A stretch of 64,000 nucleotides of DNA, taken from the NCBI GenBank assembly GCA_947492375.1, contig CANLMI010000003.1, positions 248,001 through 312,000 on the forward strand, given 5' to 3'. Positions within the stretch are counted from its first letter, which is position 1. Every line of letters begins with the position of its first letter. The notes beneath the pieces are model-generated. The model searched no databases. It worked only from the letters and a program-made list of their open reading frames with translations, and was not told where the DNA came from. Position numbers and translations under genes: made by a program. Shown piece by piece: positions 8,838 through 17,295 of the stretch. This DNA comes from an uncultured Kordiimonas sp. (GTDB lineage Bacteria; Pseudomonadota; Alphaproteobacteria; Sphingomonadales; Kordiimonadaceae).

Positions 8838-10319
8838 TTATGCGCTTGCCTTCAGGGGCAGGTCGCTTGTTTCTGTGTTTATATTAATGTCGGTAATATC
8901 AGAAGGTTGCCAGCTAGGTAGCTCGGTAGGTTTCCAATCGGCAGCGTTTGTTACGACATCTCCTATCAAAAGGAGTGCAGGGCTTTTTACATCATATTTC
9001 GCAATGGTTTCAGGTAATGCTTGCAGCGTTGTAAAAAAGCGACGTTCGTTTGCCCGTGTGCCGTTTTGGATAATTGCAACGGGCATATCAGCACGCACGC
9101 CTTGTCGTTGCAGGCCTTCAGAAATGTTTGCCGCAGATTTTACGCCCATGTAAATACCGAGGGTGCGAGCCTCACCTGCAAGGTTTGCCCAGTCTTTGTA
9201 TGATCCGTCTTTGAGGTGCGCTGTAACCAATGTGATGGATGATGCATGGGCGCGGTCTGTCAGTGGAATTTGTGTCTTGGATGCAATACCCGTGAGCGCG
9301 GTTATGCCAGGGACAACTTCGAGATCGATATTGTTGGCGCGCAGTTCAGCCATTTCTTCGGAAATTCGGCCAAAAACCATAGGGTCACCAGATTTAAGGC
9401 GGACAACCCGTTTGCCAGCTTTTGCCTCTCTAACGAGCAGTTTATTGATACCGTCTTGCCCGATGCCGTGGTTGCCTTCTTGCTTGCCGACATAAATCAA
9501 TTCAGCGTCACGGCGGGCGAGGTCAATCACTTCGCGGCTAACCAGGCGGTCATAAACGATAACATCAGCCTGTTGGAGCGCGCGGTGTGCTTTTATTGTC
9601 AGTAAATCCGGGTCGCCGGGGCCTGAGCCAACTAACTGTACAAGGCCAGTTTTGTTAGTGTTTTCTGCGCTTTCTCGCTTTGCTTCCTCAACAATTCGGG
9701 CTTCCATGCTTGCTGCATCAAGTCCTGAAAAGCTTTGGGCACGATCATAAAGCCCGTCCCAAAACAGGCGACGTTTGGTACCGTCAGGCAATAGTGATTT
9801 AACTGTATCTTTTGTTTTGCCTGCTGCTTCTGCGAGCATACCGAGCGATTGCGGCATGATGCGCTCTAAGGTTGCCCTTAAGCGGCGTACAAATACAGGG
9901 GCAACACCGCCACTTGAAAAGGCAACCTGCAATGGGCCGCGCTTAAACTGCGCAGGCGTGATGAAATTACTTTTTGCTGGGGCATCGATAATATTAACCG
10001 GAATACCGCGTTCTGTTGCAAGTGCAACAATCTGGTCAGCTAATTCTTCGTCTTGTGCGGTTGCATAAACCAATGTTTTGTTATCGATATCGTTATTTTT
10101 AAAATCACGATCGAAAAATTGAAATTTGGCGGAATGCTCAGAAGTGCTATCGGGAATCAAGCCCGCTTCCTTCAGGGCAGGTTCCACATTAGATGAGATA
10201 ACAGTGATCATGGCGCCTTCATTTTGCAGCAGGGCAACTTTCGCCATAGCAGCAGCATCGGCACCAACAATTAAAATATGGTGCTTCTCAGCCGTAAGAA
10301 ATATCGGAATAGATTTCAT
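8838..10319 (-). CDS. cysG: Siroheme synthase, trifunctional (dehydrogenase/ferrochelatase/uroporphyrin-III methyltransferase)
   Basis: 493 residues from the ATG at 10319 with GGGAAAG upstream; an in-frame extension to 10370 adds a weakly justified 17 residues. The N-terminal third is the precorrin-2 dehydrogenase/ferrochelatase module (HHILIVGADAAAMAKV, later FITPAQFKRGPLQVAFSSGG). The C-terminal two thirds are the SAM-dependent methyltransferase, beginning VGSGPGDPDLLTIKAHRAL near residue 230 and containing LKSGDPMVFGR and VPGITALTG. The enzyme makes siroheme for the adjacent sulfite reductase. One oddity: the usual Gly-rich NAD loop (GGG-x-VA) reads GADAAAMA here, so dinucleotide binding may be altered. 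It heads the operon. Confidence 0.95.
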   Translation of the reverse strand: MKSIPIFLTAEKHHILIVGADAAAMAKVALLQNEGAMITVISSNVEPALKEAGLIPDSTSEHSAKFQFFDRDFKNNDIDNKTLVYATAQDEELADQIVALATERGIPVNIIDAPAKSNFITPAQFKRGPLQVAFSSGGVAPVFVRRLRATLERIMPQSLGMLAEAAGKTKDTVKSLLPDGTKRRLFWDGLYDRAQSFSGLDAASMEARIVEEAKRESAENTNKTGLVQLVGSGPGDPDLLTIKAHRALQQADVIVYDRLVSREVIDLARRDAELIYVGKQEGNHGIGQDGINKLLVREAKAGKRVVRLKSGDPMVFGRISEEMAELRANNIDLEVVPGITALTGIASKTQIPLTDRAHASSITLVTAHLKDGSYKDWANLAGEARTLGIYMGVKSAANISEGLQRQGVRADMPVAIIQNGTRANERRFFTTLQALPETIAKYDVKSPALLLIGDVVTNAADWKPTELPSWQPSDITDININTETSDLPLKASA

Positions 10320-10817
10320 TTCTTTCCCTGAAACAGTTAGATAGTTTGCTATCAGACCTGTTTCCTCCACCTGTTATACTCAACTATAGTTAAGAAAAGC
10401 TATCGTCTGGTTATGGTATTTATGGACGAATCGCTATGTTTTCAAGCGAGAAGATGTATATCACCAAAATAGAAAAATTATACTGAAAGCATATAAATAA
10501 ATTGTGAAATGAAAATTTCATTTCATTAATTTGTTAAAATAAAGGTTTTAATACTATTATTTTGATAATGGCGGTGAAAATTTATTAACATAGTATTTAA
10601 CCGCAGCGCTTTGTTCTAACTTAGAAAAACTTTTATATTAGGGGTGATTCTTAATATGCCTTTGTCTTGTAAGATGATGGCTAGATGAGTTCAAAGTCGT
10701 AAACTAATAAATAGCCTGAACTCATCAGTCTATTAAATATGCTTTATTAATCACGAACTTTTATATACAATAATGTTTATTAGCTTAGAGTGTCATGCCG
10801 ATTGTGGGAATATACTT
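10320..10817. other. Divergent intergenic region between cysG and coq4
   Basis: 498 bases, strongly A+T rich, without a credible gene. It must carry the promoters for the cys operon and for coq4. Visible structures: a GATAG-TTTG-CTATC hairpin at 10340-10353 just before cysG, the palindrome AACTATAGTT at 10382-10391, a 21-bp palindrome at 10505-10525, and a 10-bp inverted repeat GATGAGTTCA / TGAACTCATC at 10684-10693 and 10717-10726. The last lies about 90 bases before coq4 and could be a leader hairpin. Which, if any, binds the LysR protein is unknown. Confidence 0.7.
10505..10525. promoter_or_regulatory. 21-bp perfect palindrome
   Basis: TGAAATGAAA and TTTCATTTCA are perfect reverse complements around a single central A. 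A site of this size and symmetry in a divergent promoter region is typical of a dimeric repressor or activator operator. It is 186 bases from cysG and 293 bases from coq4, so the regulated gene is not evident. Confidence 0.5.
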
Positions 10818-11648
10818 ATGTCTATTAATGCAAACATAAATGAAAATGTTGTCGACAAAACATTGATCACACTCTCTATGCCCCATGATTACAAACCTCC
10901 AAAGCGTGACTGGAAGGCTGCGTGGCGCGCGGTTAAGACATTGATCGCAAACCCTGAGGATACTGAACAGGTTTTTATTATCCTTCGCAGGCTATCAGGT
11001 AAATCTTTTTGGCGGGCATATAAGCGGTTTGCTGAAAGCCCTGTTGGTGCGAATGTTCTGCGCAAAAGAATAGATCTTATTGATACCTTGAAGGATACCG
11101 CAAAACTTGCAGCCCTTCCTGAGGGCACTTTAGGGCGTGAATATTATGAATTTATCACGCGCGAAAATATTTCGCCTGAAGGCTTGGTTGATGCAAGTGA
11201 GGGTGAAAATACTTCAATGGGTTTAACCGATGAGGATATGATCCGTTATGGTATGCGGGCGCGTGAAATGCATGACCTTTGGCATGTTATATCTGGTTAT
11301 GGCCGTGACGGACTTGGTGAAGCGTCTATTGTAGCGATGTCATATGCTCATTCAAAAAATATTGGATTTGCCTTGATTGCGTTGATGGCCGCACAAAGTT
11401 TCAGGAAGTTGGCGCCTAATGGCGGTGTGCGGCGTTCAGTTATAGAAGGCTACCGAAATGGACGTAAAAGCGAATGGCTTTTGGGGGCCGATTGGGAGGC
11501 TCTTATGCCCTTACCGCTTGAGGAAGTTCGGTCACAGTTAAAAATAAGAACGCCCAAGCGATACAATAAGACAGTGTTGTCGATGGCAGATAAAGACCTC
11601 TATACCGCAGAGGTTAAAGAAGCACGGGATGCACACCCCGCTGAATAA
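10818..11648 (+). CDS. coq4: Coq4-family ubiquinone biosynthesis protein
   Basis: 276 residues from the ATG at 10818 (GGGAATATACTT upstream; an in-frame start at 10773 is possible but has no ribosome site). The Coq4 metal motif HDxxH-x11-E is intact: His152-Asp153, His156 and Glu168 in MHDLWHVISGYGRDGLGEAS. The rest agrees with the family: REYYEFITRENISPEGLVDAS before it and IEGYRNGRKSEWLLGADWEALMPLPLEEVR after it. Coq4 organises the ubiquinone synthesis complex and has been linked to C1 decarboxylation/hydroxylation of the ring. In bacteria it is a membrane-associated cytosolic protein. It forms its own unit, closed by a terminator. Confidence 0.9.
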   Translation: MSINANINENVVDKTLITLSMPHDYKPPKRDWKAAWRAVKTLIANPEDTEQVFIILRRLSGKSFWRAYKRFAESPVGANVLRKRIDLIDTLKDTAKLAALPEGTLGREYYEFITRENISPEGLVDASEGENTSMGLTDEDMIRYGMRAREMHDLWHVISGYGRDGLGEASIVAMSYAHSKNIGFALIALMAAQSFRKLAPNGGVRRSVIEGYRNGRKSEWLLGADWEALMPLPLEEVRSQLKIRTPKRYNKTVLSMADKDLYTAEVKEARDAHPAE

Positions 11649-11673
11649 TGATATCGTATAGACAATCATTCGA

Positions 11674-11704
11674 AAGCATCAAATTATCTGTTTGGTGCTT
11701 TTTT
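11674..11704 (+). terminator. Rho-independent terminator of coq4
   Basis: AAGCATCAAA (11674-11683) pairs with TTTGGTGCTT (11691-11700), one T-G wobble, seven-base loop, followed directly by TTTT and further T-rich sequence, 26 bases after the coq4 stop. Confidence 0.75.
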
Positions 11705-11737
11705 GCTTTTGGTTTGTACTTTGGGTTTACTCAGTGC

Positions 11738-13156
11738 TTAGGGAGTGACGACCGCATAACTACTTTCGAACTGGATTTCGGTCCCGCCACGAGCCTGCCG
11801 TGTGTTAGCAACCGTGACATTAAAGGTGTTCTCTGTAACTGTGGTTGGTAAATTGCCGTTGACGCTTGCTTCCCATATGTGGGTTCGGCCACCCAAATTC
11901 ATCATGATGCCGCCTGTTTGTACTAGGCTTGGGTCGAACTGCCGTCTTCCCGGCGGCGAGTTTGCATTCAATAGCATGTATTTGGCCATTCTGGTTGCTT
12001 CCAAACGATCTCTAAATTTACCGGATGGTTTGTTTTTCCAGTTTTGTGTCCAGTTAAGACTATTGTTGATCCAGTTTCGCACACGGGGCAATGGACTCGT
12101 CATGACGGCACCGATATTTTCACGTATTTGTACCATTCGGTTACCCCACGCACTTTTTTTAATAGGGTCGCGGAATTGATCCAGTAGGGTATATGCAACA
12201 TACCTGCGAAATAAGGAGAAATTGCCATTGCCTGCATTGACCCAACGTGATTGCACAGCTGTTCCATTAGTCCAGCCACCATAAGCGGTGGCATGAATGG
12301 GGGCTGTTATATTAACAGGTAGGTGGCTCTCAATAATCTGATTGTCATGTTTGATACGAAACTTTAGTTCATGATTATTCAATAGGTTGGTAGGCGTAAT
12401 TGTTTGCCCTGCCGTAAAACTGGTTTTCAGGGCGTTAGGTGTTTTTATCTTGGCAGTGCCATCATATTCCCACCCTGATATCTGGGCGGCGCCTTGTGGT
12501 ATTATTTGCACTGCTGCGTCACCATTTGCCGTGATTAACATCTTATTATGTTTCTGAAAGTTTTTACCGTTACCAGATGCAACTGCCATTGTGGCGGTAA
12601 TATTAATCACCGTTCCTTGTGCACCGCCGCCGCATATGATTTTGCTACTGTCGGTACGGTAATCATATTCAAAACCAAAATCATTTTTATGGCTGCTGGT
12701 TTTCACGCCTTCTAAATATAAAATGACGGGTAGAGTGTGTTCCTGATTGAATTTGAAACGGGTTCTCTTGTCTTGCCTATAAGCGCGAACCCGGCCTTTT
12801 TTACCAATAGCGCTCGTACCGCCCTGAAGCATAATCGGTTCCGAGATATAGGCTTTGCTGGCTCCTCCGCGTGTAAAGACAAACTTTCTTAAATTGTCTT
12901 CTGTCTTAGTTATCTTGCGCCTCAGGTCAGTTTTTTTGTTGTTATCATCATCGTCATTATTCAATGATGTGATGAAAGTGATTTGCTCGCAGGTCGGGGT
13001 TACCTCGCCAATATCACGTGATTTGGTGTCTACTGCTAATAAGCCCGGTGATTGTATGCCAACAAGTATTGATAAGAGAAAAACCAACAGGAAAAAGTAA
13101 ACTTGGCGGCACCGGATACAGGCGAACGCTGCACTTTGGTTATGTATAAAATGCAT
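11738..13156 (-). CDS. Unrecognised secreted protein with D/N-rich beta-domain
   Basis: 472 residues with a strong AAGGAGG ribosome site. Residues 18-35 are hydrophobic, giving a signal peptide or membrane anchor. The early mature part has TCEQITFITSLNNDDDDNN (residues 55-73) followed by a charged KKTDLRRKI stretch, then a beta-rich segment ending near VILYLEGVKTSSHKNDFGFEYDYR. This pattern (acidic D/N run, strands, L-x-V-E-G-V) resembles extracellular beta-domains of uncertain function seen in secreted proteins of environmental bacteria. The C-terminal half is Asn/Trp/Arg-rich (NNSLNWTQNWKNK) and ends with GGRTHIWEASVNGN. I recognise no catalytic motif. It is convergent with coq4 and apparently monocistronic. 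Confidence 0.7.
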   Translation of the reverse strand: MHFIHNQSAAFACIRCRQVYFFLLVFLLSILVGIQSPGLLAVDTKSRDIGEVTPTCEQITFITSLNNDDDDNNKKTDLRRKITKTEDNLRKFVFTRGGASKAYISEPIMLQGGTSAIGKKGRVRAYRQDKRTRFKFNQEHTLPVILYLEGVKTSSHKNDFGFEYDYRTDSSKIICGGGAQGTVINITATMAVASGNGKNFQKHNKMLITANGDAAVQIIPQGAAQISGWEYDGTAKIKTPNALKTSFTAGQTITPTNLLNNHELKFRIKHDNQIIESHLPVNITAPIHATAYGGWTNGTAVQSRWVNAGNGNFSLFRRYVAYTLLDQFRDPIKKSAWGNRMVQIRENIGAVMTSPLPRVRNWINNSLNWTQNWKNKPSGKFRDRLEATRMAKYMLLNANSPPGRRQFDPSLVQTGGIMMNLGGRTHIWEASVNGNLPTTVTENTFNVTVANTRQARGGTEIQFESSYAVVTP

Positions 13157-13524
13157 GGTTCCTCCTTTTGTCTGGCGAGTGTGTTGGTTTACATATTGGT
13201 ATAGGCCGAGCGTTTGCCAGTTAAAAGCAGGCTGTGCCAGTTTTACTAAACTGGCACTTTATACAACATCAGATACTATCACTATCGTTTTTTACTGGCT
13301 ATTTCTGACATAAATATATGTAATTTTCCGTGCGAGACAGTTCAATAAATACCGACATTAATATGATTATCCGTTCTGGAACTGATGCAGTCAAACATTA
13401 TGAATTGCCCAGTTGATGTGGCACTGTTGCGAAAACCATTTTGGACGCCAATCAAGACATGAGAGCTAAATATTAAAGCGATCACTGGAGTGCCGAGCAA
13501 GCCATTAGCTTCATAGTTTGATTC
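13157..13524. other. Intergenic region with one strong hairpin
   Basis: 368 bases upstream of the unrecognised secreted gene and downstream of the serine hydrolase gene, with no credible coding frame. The only structure that stands out is a perfect 10-bp stem, GTGCCAGTTT (13234-13243) and AAACTGGCAC (13248-13257), around a TACT loop. A further TGCCAGTT copy occurs at 13215. It is 78 bases before the 13156 start and lacks a T tract, so an operator is more likely than a terminator. Confidence 0.6.
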
Positions 13525-14718
13525 TTATTGAACAAATGCAGGAACGATATGCTCTGAAACCTGTGTCATGATTGTGTCTTCACTGTCATGACCAGTGATC
13601 GTAACAATTAATTCCAGATCCGGAACAACTATTATATGTTGTCCGCCGCCGCCCCAAGCTATATTGGTGTGATAGTTTTTATCGCCGACAGATATGTTCG
13701 TTTGATACCAGAAATAGCCGTAACGATAGATTTCTGGCTGCCAGTCTGCGGTGGGGTCTGTAATGTTGCTGGTAGCTTTTGTTAAATACTCTGGCGAAAT
13801 AAGCTGCTCGCCGTTCCATTTACCATTGTTGATGGTTAAACTACCCCACTTGAGCATATCGCGCGATGTCATACTTGCACGATCGCCTCCGTTTGGTAGC
13901 CCACTAACACCAAGCCGCCAGCTATAGTTTGTGATATCCATTTTATCAAGAAGCTCGTTTTTAATGAAATCTTCGGCGGTGCCGGGTACAACGGCCTCAA
14001 TAACCTGCATCACTAAGTCCTGATCCCGGCTATAGAGATAGCTTTGAGACTCTTCTGTAATCGGTGCTGTATGCTCTAGCCAAGCCTGCACGAGCCCTTG
14101 ACCTTTCAGTGGATCAGGGTTTTCTTTAAGCTCTTCTCTCTTATCGTTACTGATGCGAATACCTGAGCGCATAGTTAGTGCCTTATGGAGTGTTATGTTT
14201 TCTACGCCTTTGGCAAGTTTCGTACGATCAAGGTCGTTCAAAAAATTGATCAGGGGTTTATGAAGGTCATCCATGGTGAGATACCCTAACTGGACGGCGC
14301 GGCCCAATGCGAGGCTGGTATAAACTTTTGTCGCAGAAGCCTGAAAGTGGGGTAGGTTAATACGGCCACGCAAGTAATAACTCTCAAATAAGAGTTTGCC
14401 CTTGTGGGAAATCAGCATGCTATCGTAAAGGCCGTGTTTTTTGTCAGCTATTTCCTTGGCCAGTTGGATGATCATCGTTTTATTGCCACCGTCAATGCCA
14501 AGTTCACCAACGGGAAGCTTATCTTTTCCACCTGCTGGCGCTGTGTCGATAAAGGGTTTTTCAAGATATGGAAAATCCCAGAAGGAAAGCTGAGCCTCTG
14601 CGGCGGTTGCCGCCGGCGCTTGTTGGCTATTATCTTGGGCGTTAACGATCGTGAAACTGCTGCTACTGCTGATAAAAACAAAAATGATTAAGGCTTTGAA
14701 CAGTGAATTAATAGTCAT
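13525..14718 (-). CDS. Secreted serine hydrolase, class C beta-lactamase/PBP-like fold
   Basis: 397 residues starting at the ATG at 14718 (GAAAGAG upstream); a TTG at 14733 is in frame but less likely. A Sec signal covers residues 1-30 (hydrophobic, run of five Ser, then VNAQD). The nucleophile motif SxxK is in ASATKVYTSLALG, the YxN-type element is YLYSRDQDLVMQ, and the C-terminal region WGGGGQHIIVVPDLELIVTITGH matches the beta-lactamase class C family. Members are D-aminopeptidases, esterases or 6-aminohexanoate-dimer hydrolases as well as beta-lactamases, so the substrate is open. It is the last gene of a six-gene minus-strand run of exported proteins. Confidence 0.87.
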   Translation of the reverse strand: MTINSLFKALIIFVFISSSSSFTIVNAQDNSQQAPAATAAEAQLSFWDFPYLEKPFIDTAPAGGKDKLPVGELGIDGGNKTMIIQLAKEIADKKHGLYDSMLISHKGKLLFESYYLRGRINLPHFQASATKVYTSLALGRAVQLGYLTMDDLHKPLINFLNDLDRTKLAKGVENITLHKALTMRSGIRISNDKREELKENPDPLKGQGLVQAWLEHTAPITEESQSYLYSRDQDLVMQVIEAVVPGTAEDFIKNELLDKMDITNYSWRLGVSGLPNGGDRASMTSRDMLKWGSLTINNGKWNGEQLISPEYLTKATSNITDPTADWQPEIYRYGYFWYQTNISVGDKNYHTNIAWGGGGQHIIVVPDLELIVTITGHDSEDTIMTQVSEHIVPAFVQ

Positions 14719-14741
14719 TGTGGTCTCTTTCAATGGTGTTT

Positions 14742-15383
14742 CTACTTAGAAAATGAAAATTTAGCCCAAGTTGATCTATCGTCAGCTATGGCCTTTGCGG
14801 GATATAAAAATTCGGCTTCATCGCTGCCTTTGTGATTAATCCCACTGACACCAATCATCATATTCCAGATGTCGCCTACAAACTTGTTACGCGATACTTG
14901 AATTTGTCGGTGGGTTCCTAGTGCGAACTTGAGGCGCCTGCCGTTTTCGGTTTTTTCTGTGCCGAAAAAAGGCACCCAGAAGCCGGCATAATCTTTGATA
15001 TCCCATGTTGCTGACGGCCCCCAGCCTTCATCAGTACGAACCCGTTCGCCCATTTGAGCAGACAGATGAAACTGATGAAGGTGGCCGGTTTCTCCGTGTT
15101 CGATGTAAAGGTTTAAGGCTGTAAAATCCTCTGCTTTGCCTGTGGCGCAAAGGTAGAAATAATGTTTGTCGTGCATAAGATAAACAGAAGCCTGTGCCGG
15201 CAAGTTGATCTTTGTTGCAATGTCCCATTCATCACCGCCGCAGCGGCCATCCAGTAGCGCGGCTGTATCAGTAGTGTTGATGATAATCGGGCCCGATGCC
15301 CGAGTTTTTGAAATAGTGGTGTCATAGGCAGAAAGGGCTAAAAATACGCCTGCTGTTAATAGTGTTGATAGGGGTTTCATCAT
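14742..15383 (-). CDS. Secreted CBM9-like (DOMON-related) domain protein
   Basis: 213 residues with an N-terminal signal (MKPLSTLLTAGVFLALSAYD; two adjacent ATG codons at 15383 and 15380, GGGACAAG upstream). The mature part begins with the ALLDGRCGGDEW element that typifies CBM9-like domains (D-G-x-x-D-E-W), followed by VYLMHDKHYFYLCATG and further strands. Such domains bind sugars or heme, or sit in proteins that do; this one has no attached enzyme. It is 23 bases before the serine hydrolase gene and 48 bases after the esterase gene, hence probably co-transcribed. Confidence 0.7.
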   Translation of the reverse strand: MMKPLSTLLTAGVFLALSAYDTTISKTRASGPIIINTTDTAALLDGRCGGDEWDIATKINLPAQASVYLMHDKHYFYLCATGKAEDFTALNLYIEHGETGHLHQFHLSAQMGERVRTDEGWGPSATWDIKDYAGFWVPFFGTEKTENGRRLKFALGTHRQIQVSRNKFVGDIWNMMIGVSGINHKGSDEAEFLYPAKAIADDRSTWAKFSFSK

Positions 15384-15431
15384 CTTGTCCCAATGCTGTA
15401 CTTGGTTCCAGTGTTATATCTTGCCTCAGTG

Positions 15432-16262
15432 TTACTCAGGGGCTGTGTTAGCGGTGAAATATAGCTGTAAGGCTTTAGGGATAGATATTGCACCGTTGCT
15501 TTCATGAACGGCGCTGTCATGAATTTCATGATATAGTTTCACTGTTTCCGGCAGATACTGTTTTAACAAGGCCGTTAGTCGGTAATAATCAGCCAGCAGG
15601 CTTTTGTCCTCACCGCCGCCGACACTGACATAAATGAATTTTGGAAATGTATGGTCTTGTTTTAGGGCGCTTTTCAAAGCATCAAAAGTTTTTGCGCTCC
15701 ATCGCTCACCGTCTCCGATGTCTGGGCTGGTAATAAAATAGGCATCAAACAAGCCGGGTGATTGACTTAGGGCATACGCCAGAAATTGCCCGGCCCATGA
15801 ATGGCCTGCAAACACTTTCTGGTCGTTGGTATTGAATTGTTTATCCACAGAAGGAATAAGCTCATTCTGGATATATGATAATAATTTGCCGCCGTTACCA
15901 GATATCTGCTTACCATCACGCTCAACACTGTAGTAATGCGGCAGGAAATCGATACCACGCCGTACATTCTTTAGGGCAACGATAATCACTTTGGGCATTA
16001 TTTCTCCCCAGTTATAATAACTGGCTAGTTCAGCCGTAAACTTATCTTTTGAACCAGCATCCAGCATGTAAATAACCGGATATCCCGTTTCGCTATTAGG
16101 GGCGTAATCCTTGGGCAGATGAACGACTATTTCGCGGTTTTCTGACATAATTTCAGACTGTATGCTGATATCCTGTTGTGCATGGCCGATTGATGTAATA
16201 GCTGCCGCAAAAATAACCGAAACTATTAAAGCCTTTAGCGTGTATATACTGGTTTTGAACAT
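15432..16262 (-). CDS. Secreted alpha/beta-hydrolase esterase (esterase D / Fes-IroE family)
   Basis: 276 residues with a Sec signal (about residues 1-28, ITSIGHAQQD). The family hallmark is the REIVVHLPKDYAPNSETGYPVIYMLDAG entry strand and a nucleophile elbow GHSWAG, with a closing His probably in HESNGAIS. The PF00756 family includes enterochelin esterases, S-formylglutathione hydrolases and mycolyl-type esterases; an exported member could cleave siderophore or short-chain esters in the periplasm. It has two relatives here, at 18189-19022 and 35026-36186, all with different elbows. Confidence 0.85.
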   Translation of the reverse strand: MFKTSIYTLKALIVSVIFAAAITSIGHAQQDISIQSEIMSENREIVVHLPKDYAPNSETGYPVIYMLDAGSKDKFTAELASYYNWGEIMPKVIIVALKNVRRGIDFLPHYYSVERDGKQISGNGGKLLSYIQNELIPSVDKQFNTNDQKVFAGHSWAGQFLAYALSQSPGLFDAYFITSPDIGDGERWSAKTFDALKSALKQDHTFPKFIYVSVGGGEDKSLLADYYRLTALLKQYLPETVKLYHEIHDSAVHESNGAISIPKALQLYFTANTAPE

Positions 16263-16328
16263 AATATTTTTATCCCAGATACTGGGCTTTCTTGATCAGA
16301 TGATATTGTGAGGGCGTGCTTTTTTCGC

Positions 16329-17246
16329 TTATTCCTTAGGTCTCAGGTCTTCAATGATCTGTGCATCAACCCAGTAAAGATCAGACTGGAGGTTTGGATC
16401 CCCCGTGGCCCGTGGCACCATTCGATTGAAAAAGAGATATTTTCCGTCTGGAGTGACCTGCGGTCCACCTTCCTCTGATGCTGTATTAATTGTATCGCCG
16501 AGATTGATCGCTTCGCCCCATGAGCCATCGCTCTGTCTGAAACTGATATAAATGTCATTGTCGCCGTAGCCGCTTTCGCGTTCGCCGTCCCACATGATAT
16601 AAGATTCGTCGGGTGCGATAAACGGATGGGCATTCCAGGTGCCGGTATTTATCGTTTTACCAAATGGTTTTGGGTCTTCGCGCTTGCCGTCTATGAGCCT
16701 TGAATAACGCAGAATGCCGTCGCCTTCTGGCCCGCCGCGCTCGTCCAGAACCAATGTACCCTTGGCTGAGGAGGTAAGGCCCATAATTTGGATTTCTTCA
16801 AATGCAGGGCCAAGGCTTTTCAGCTCTGACCAGCCATTTTCTGTCCGTTCTTTATATTTGCTATCATAATGTAAGGTTTTGCCGTCCGGTGCATGGAAAG
16901 GTCTATCAAACCTGCCTTTAATGACAGATTTACGCCATCGATTGCCGACCCTTTTAAAGGTGGCAAATTCTGGTTCCTTCGCGTCTCGCGTATGCCGCCA
17001 TCTCGTGACATAAAACTCATTCATATCGAGGGAAAAACCGCCGGCGTCGCCCCATTCAGTGGTGTTCACGATGCCAGACGCAAAAGGTTTAGGCGTCAGG
17101 CCCGGCGGTGTTTGCCCAAGGTAAGGGCCAGTAAGGATTGGTGTATCGTCTTCTTGGGTGCTAATCGTATCGCTATTCTGTGCATAGCTTGCTGTATGTG
17201 TTGCTATGGCTGAAAGCAATAGCCATGAAAGATAAACAGGTTTCAT
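16329..17246 (-). CDS. Secreted PD40 (WD40-like TolB-type) beta-propeller protein
   Basis: 305 residues with a signal peptide (MKPVYLSWLLLSAIATHTASYAQN) and GAGGT ribosome site. At least two PD40 repeats are visible: HPFIAPDESYIMWDGERES and VTPDGKYLFFNRM. The protein is a close tandem paralogue of the next gene upstream (17296-18162): both share GPYLGQTPP, INTG-x-x-NAHPFIAPDESY and DGxWGEAI. Such propellers bind partners or small ligands rather than catalyse. Since it sits between two esterases, a substrate-capture role is possible but unproven. Confidence 0.8.
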   Translation of the reverse strand: MKPVYLSWLLLSAIATHTASYAQNSDTISTQEDDTPILTGPYLGQTPPGLTPKPFASGIVNTTEWGDAGGFSLDMNEFYVTRWRHTRDAKEPEFATFKRVGNRWRKSVIKGRFDRPFHAPDGKTLHYDSKYKERTENGWSELKSLGPAFEEIQIMGLTSSAKGTLVLDERGGPEGDGILRYSRLIDGKREDPKPFGKTINTGTWNAHPFIAPDESYIMWDGERESGYGDNDIYISFRQSDGSWGEAINLGDTINTASEEGGPQVTPDGKYLFFNRMVPRATGDPNLQSDLYWVDAQIIEDLRPKE

Positions 17247-17295
17247 ACTACCTCACTTTTGGTATGGATTGATTTTGGACTGCTTTGATCTTGAA

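Noticed and set aside
11648-11851. Open plus-strand frame starting at the coq4 stop
   Set aside because: It runs over the coq4 terminator hairpin and into the antisense end of the unknown secreted gene.
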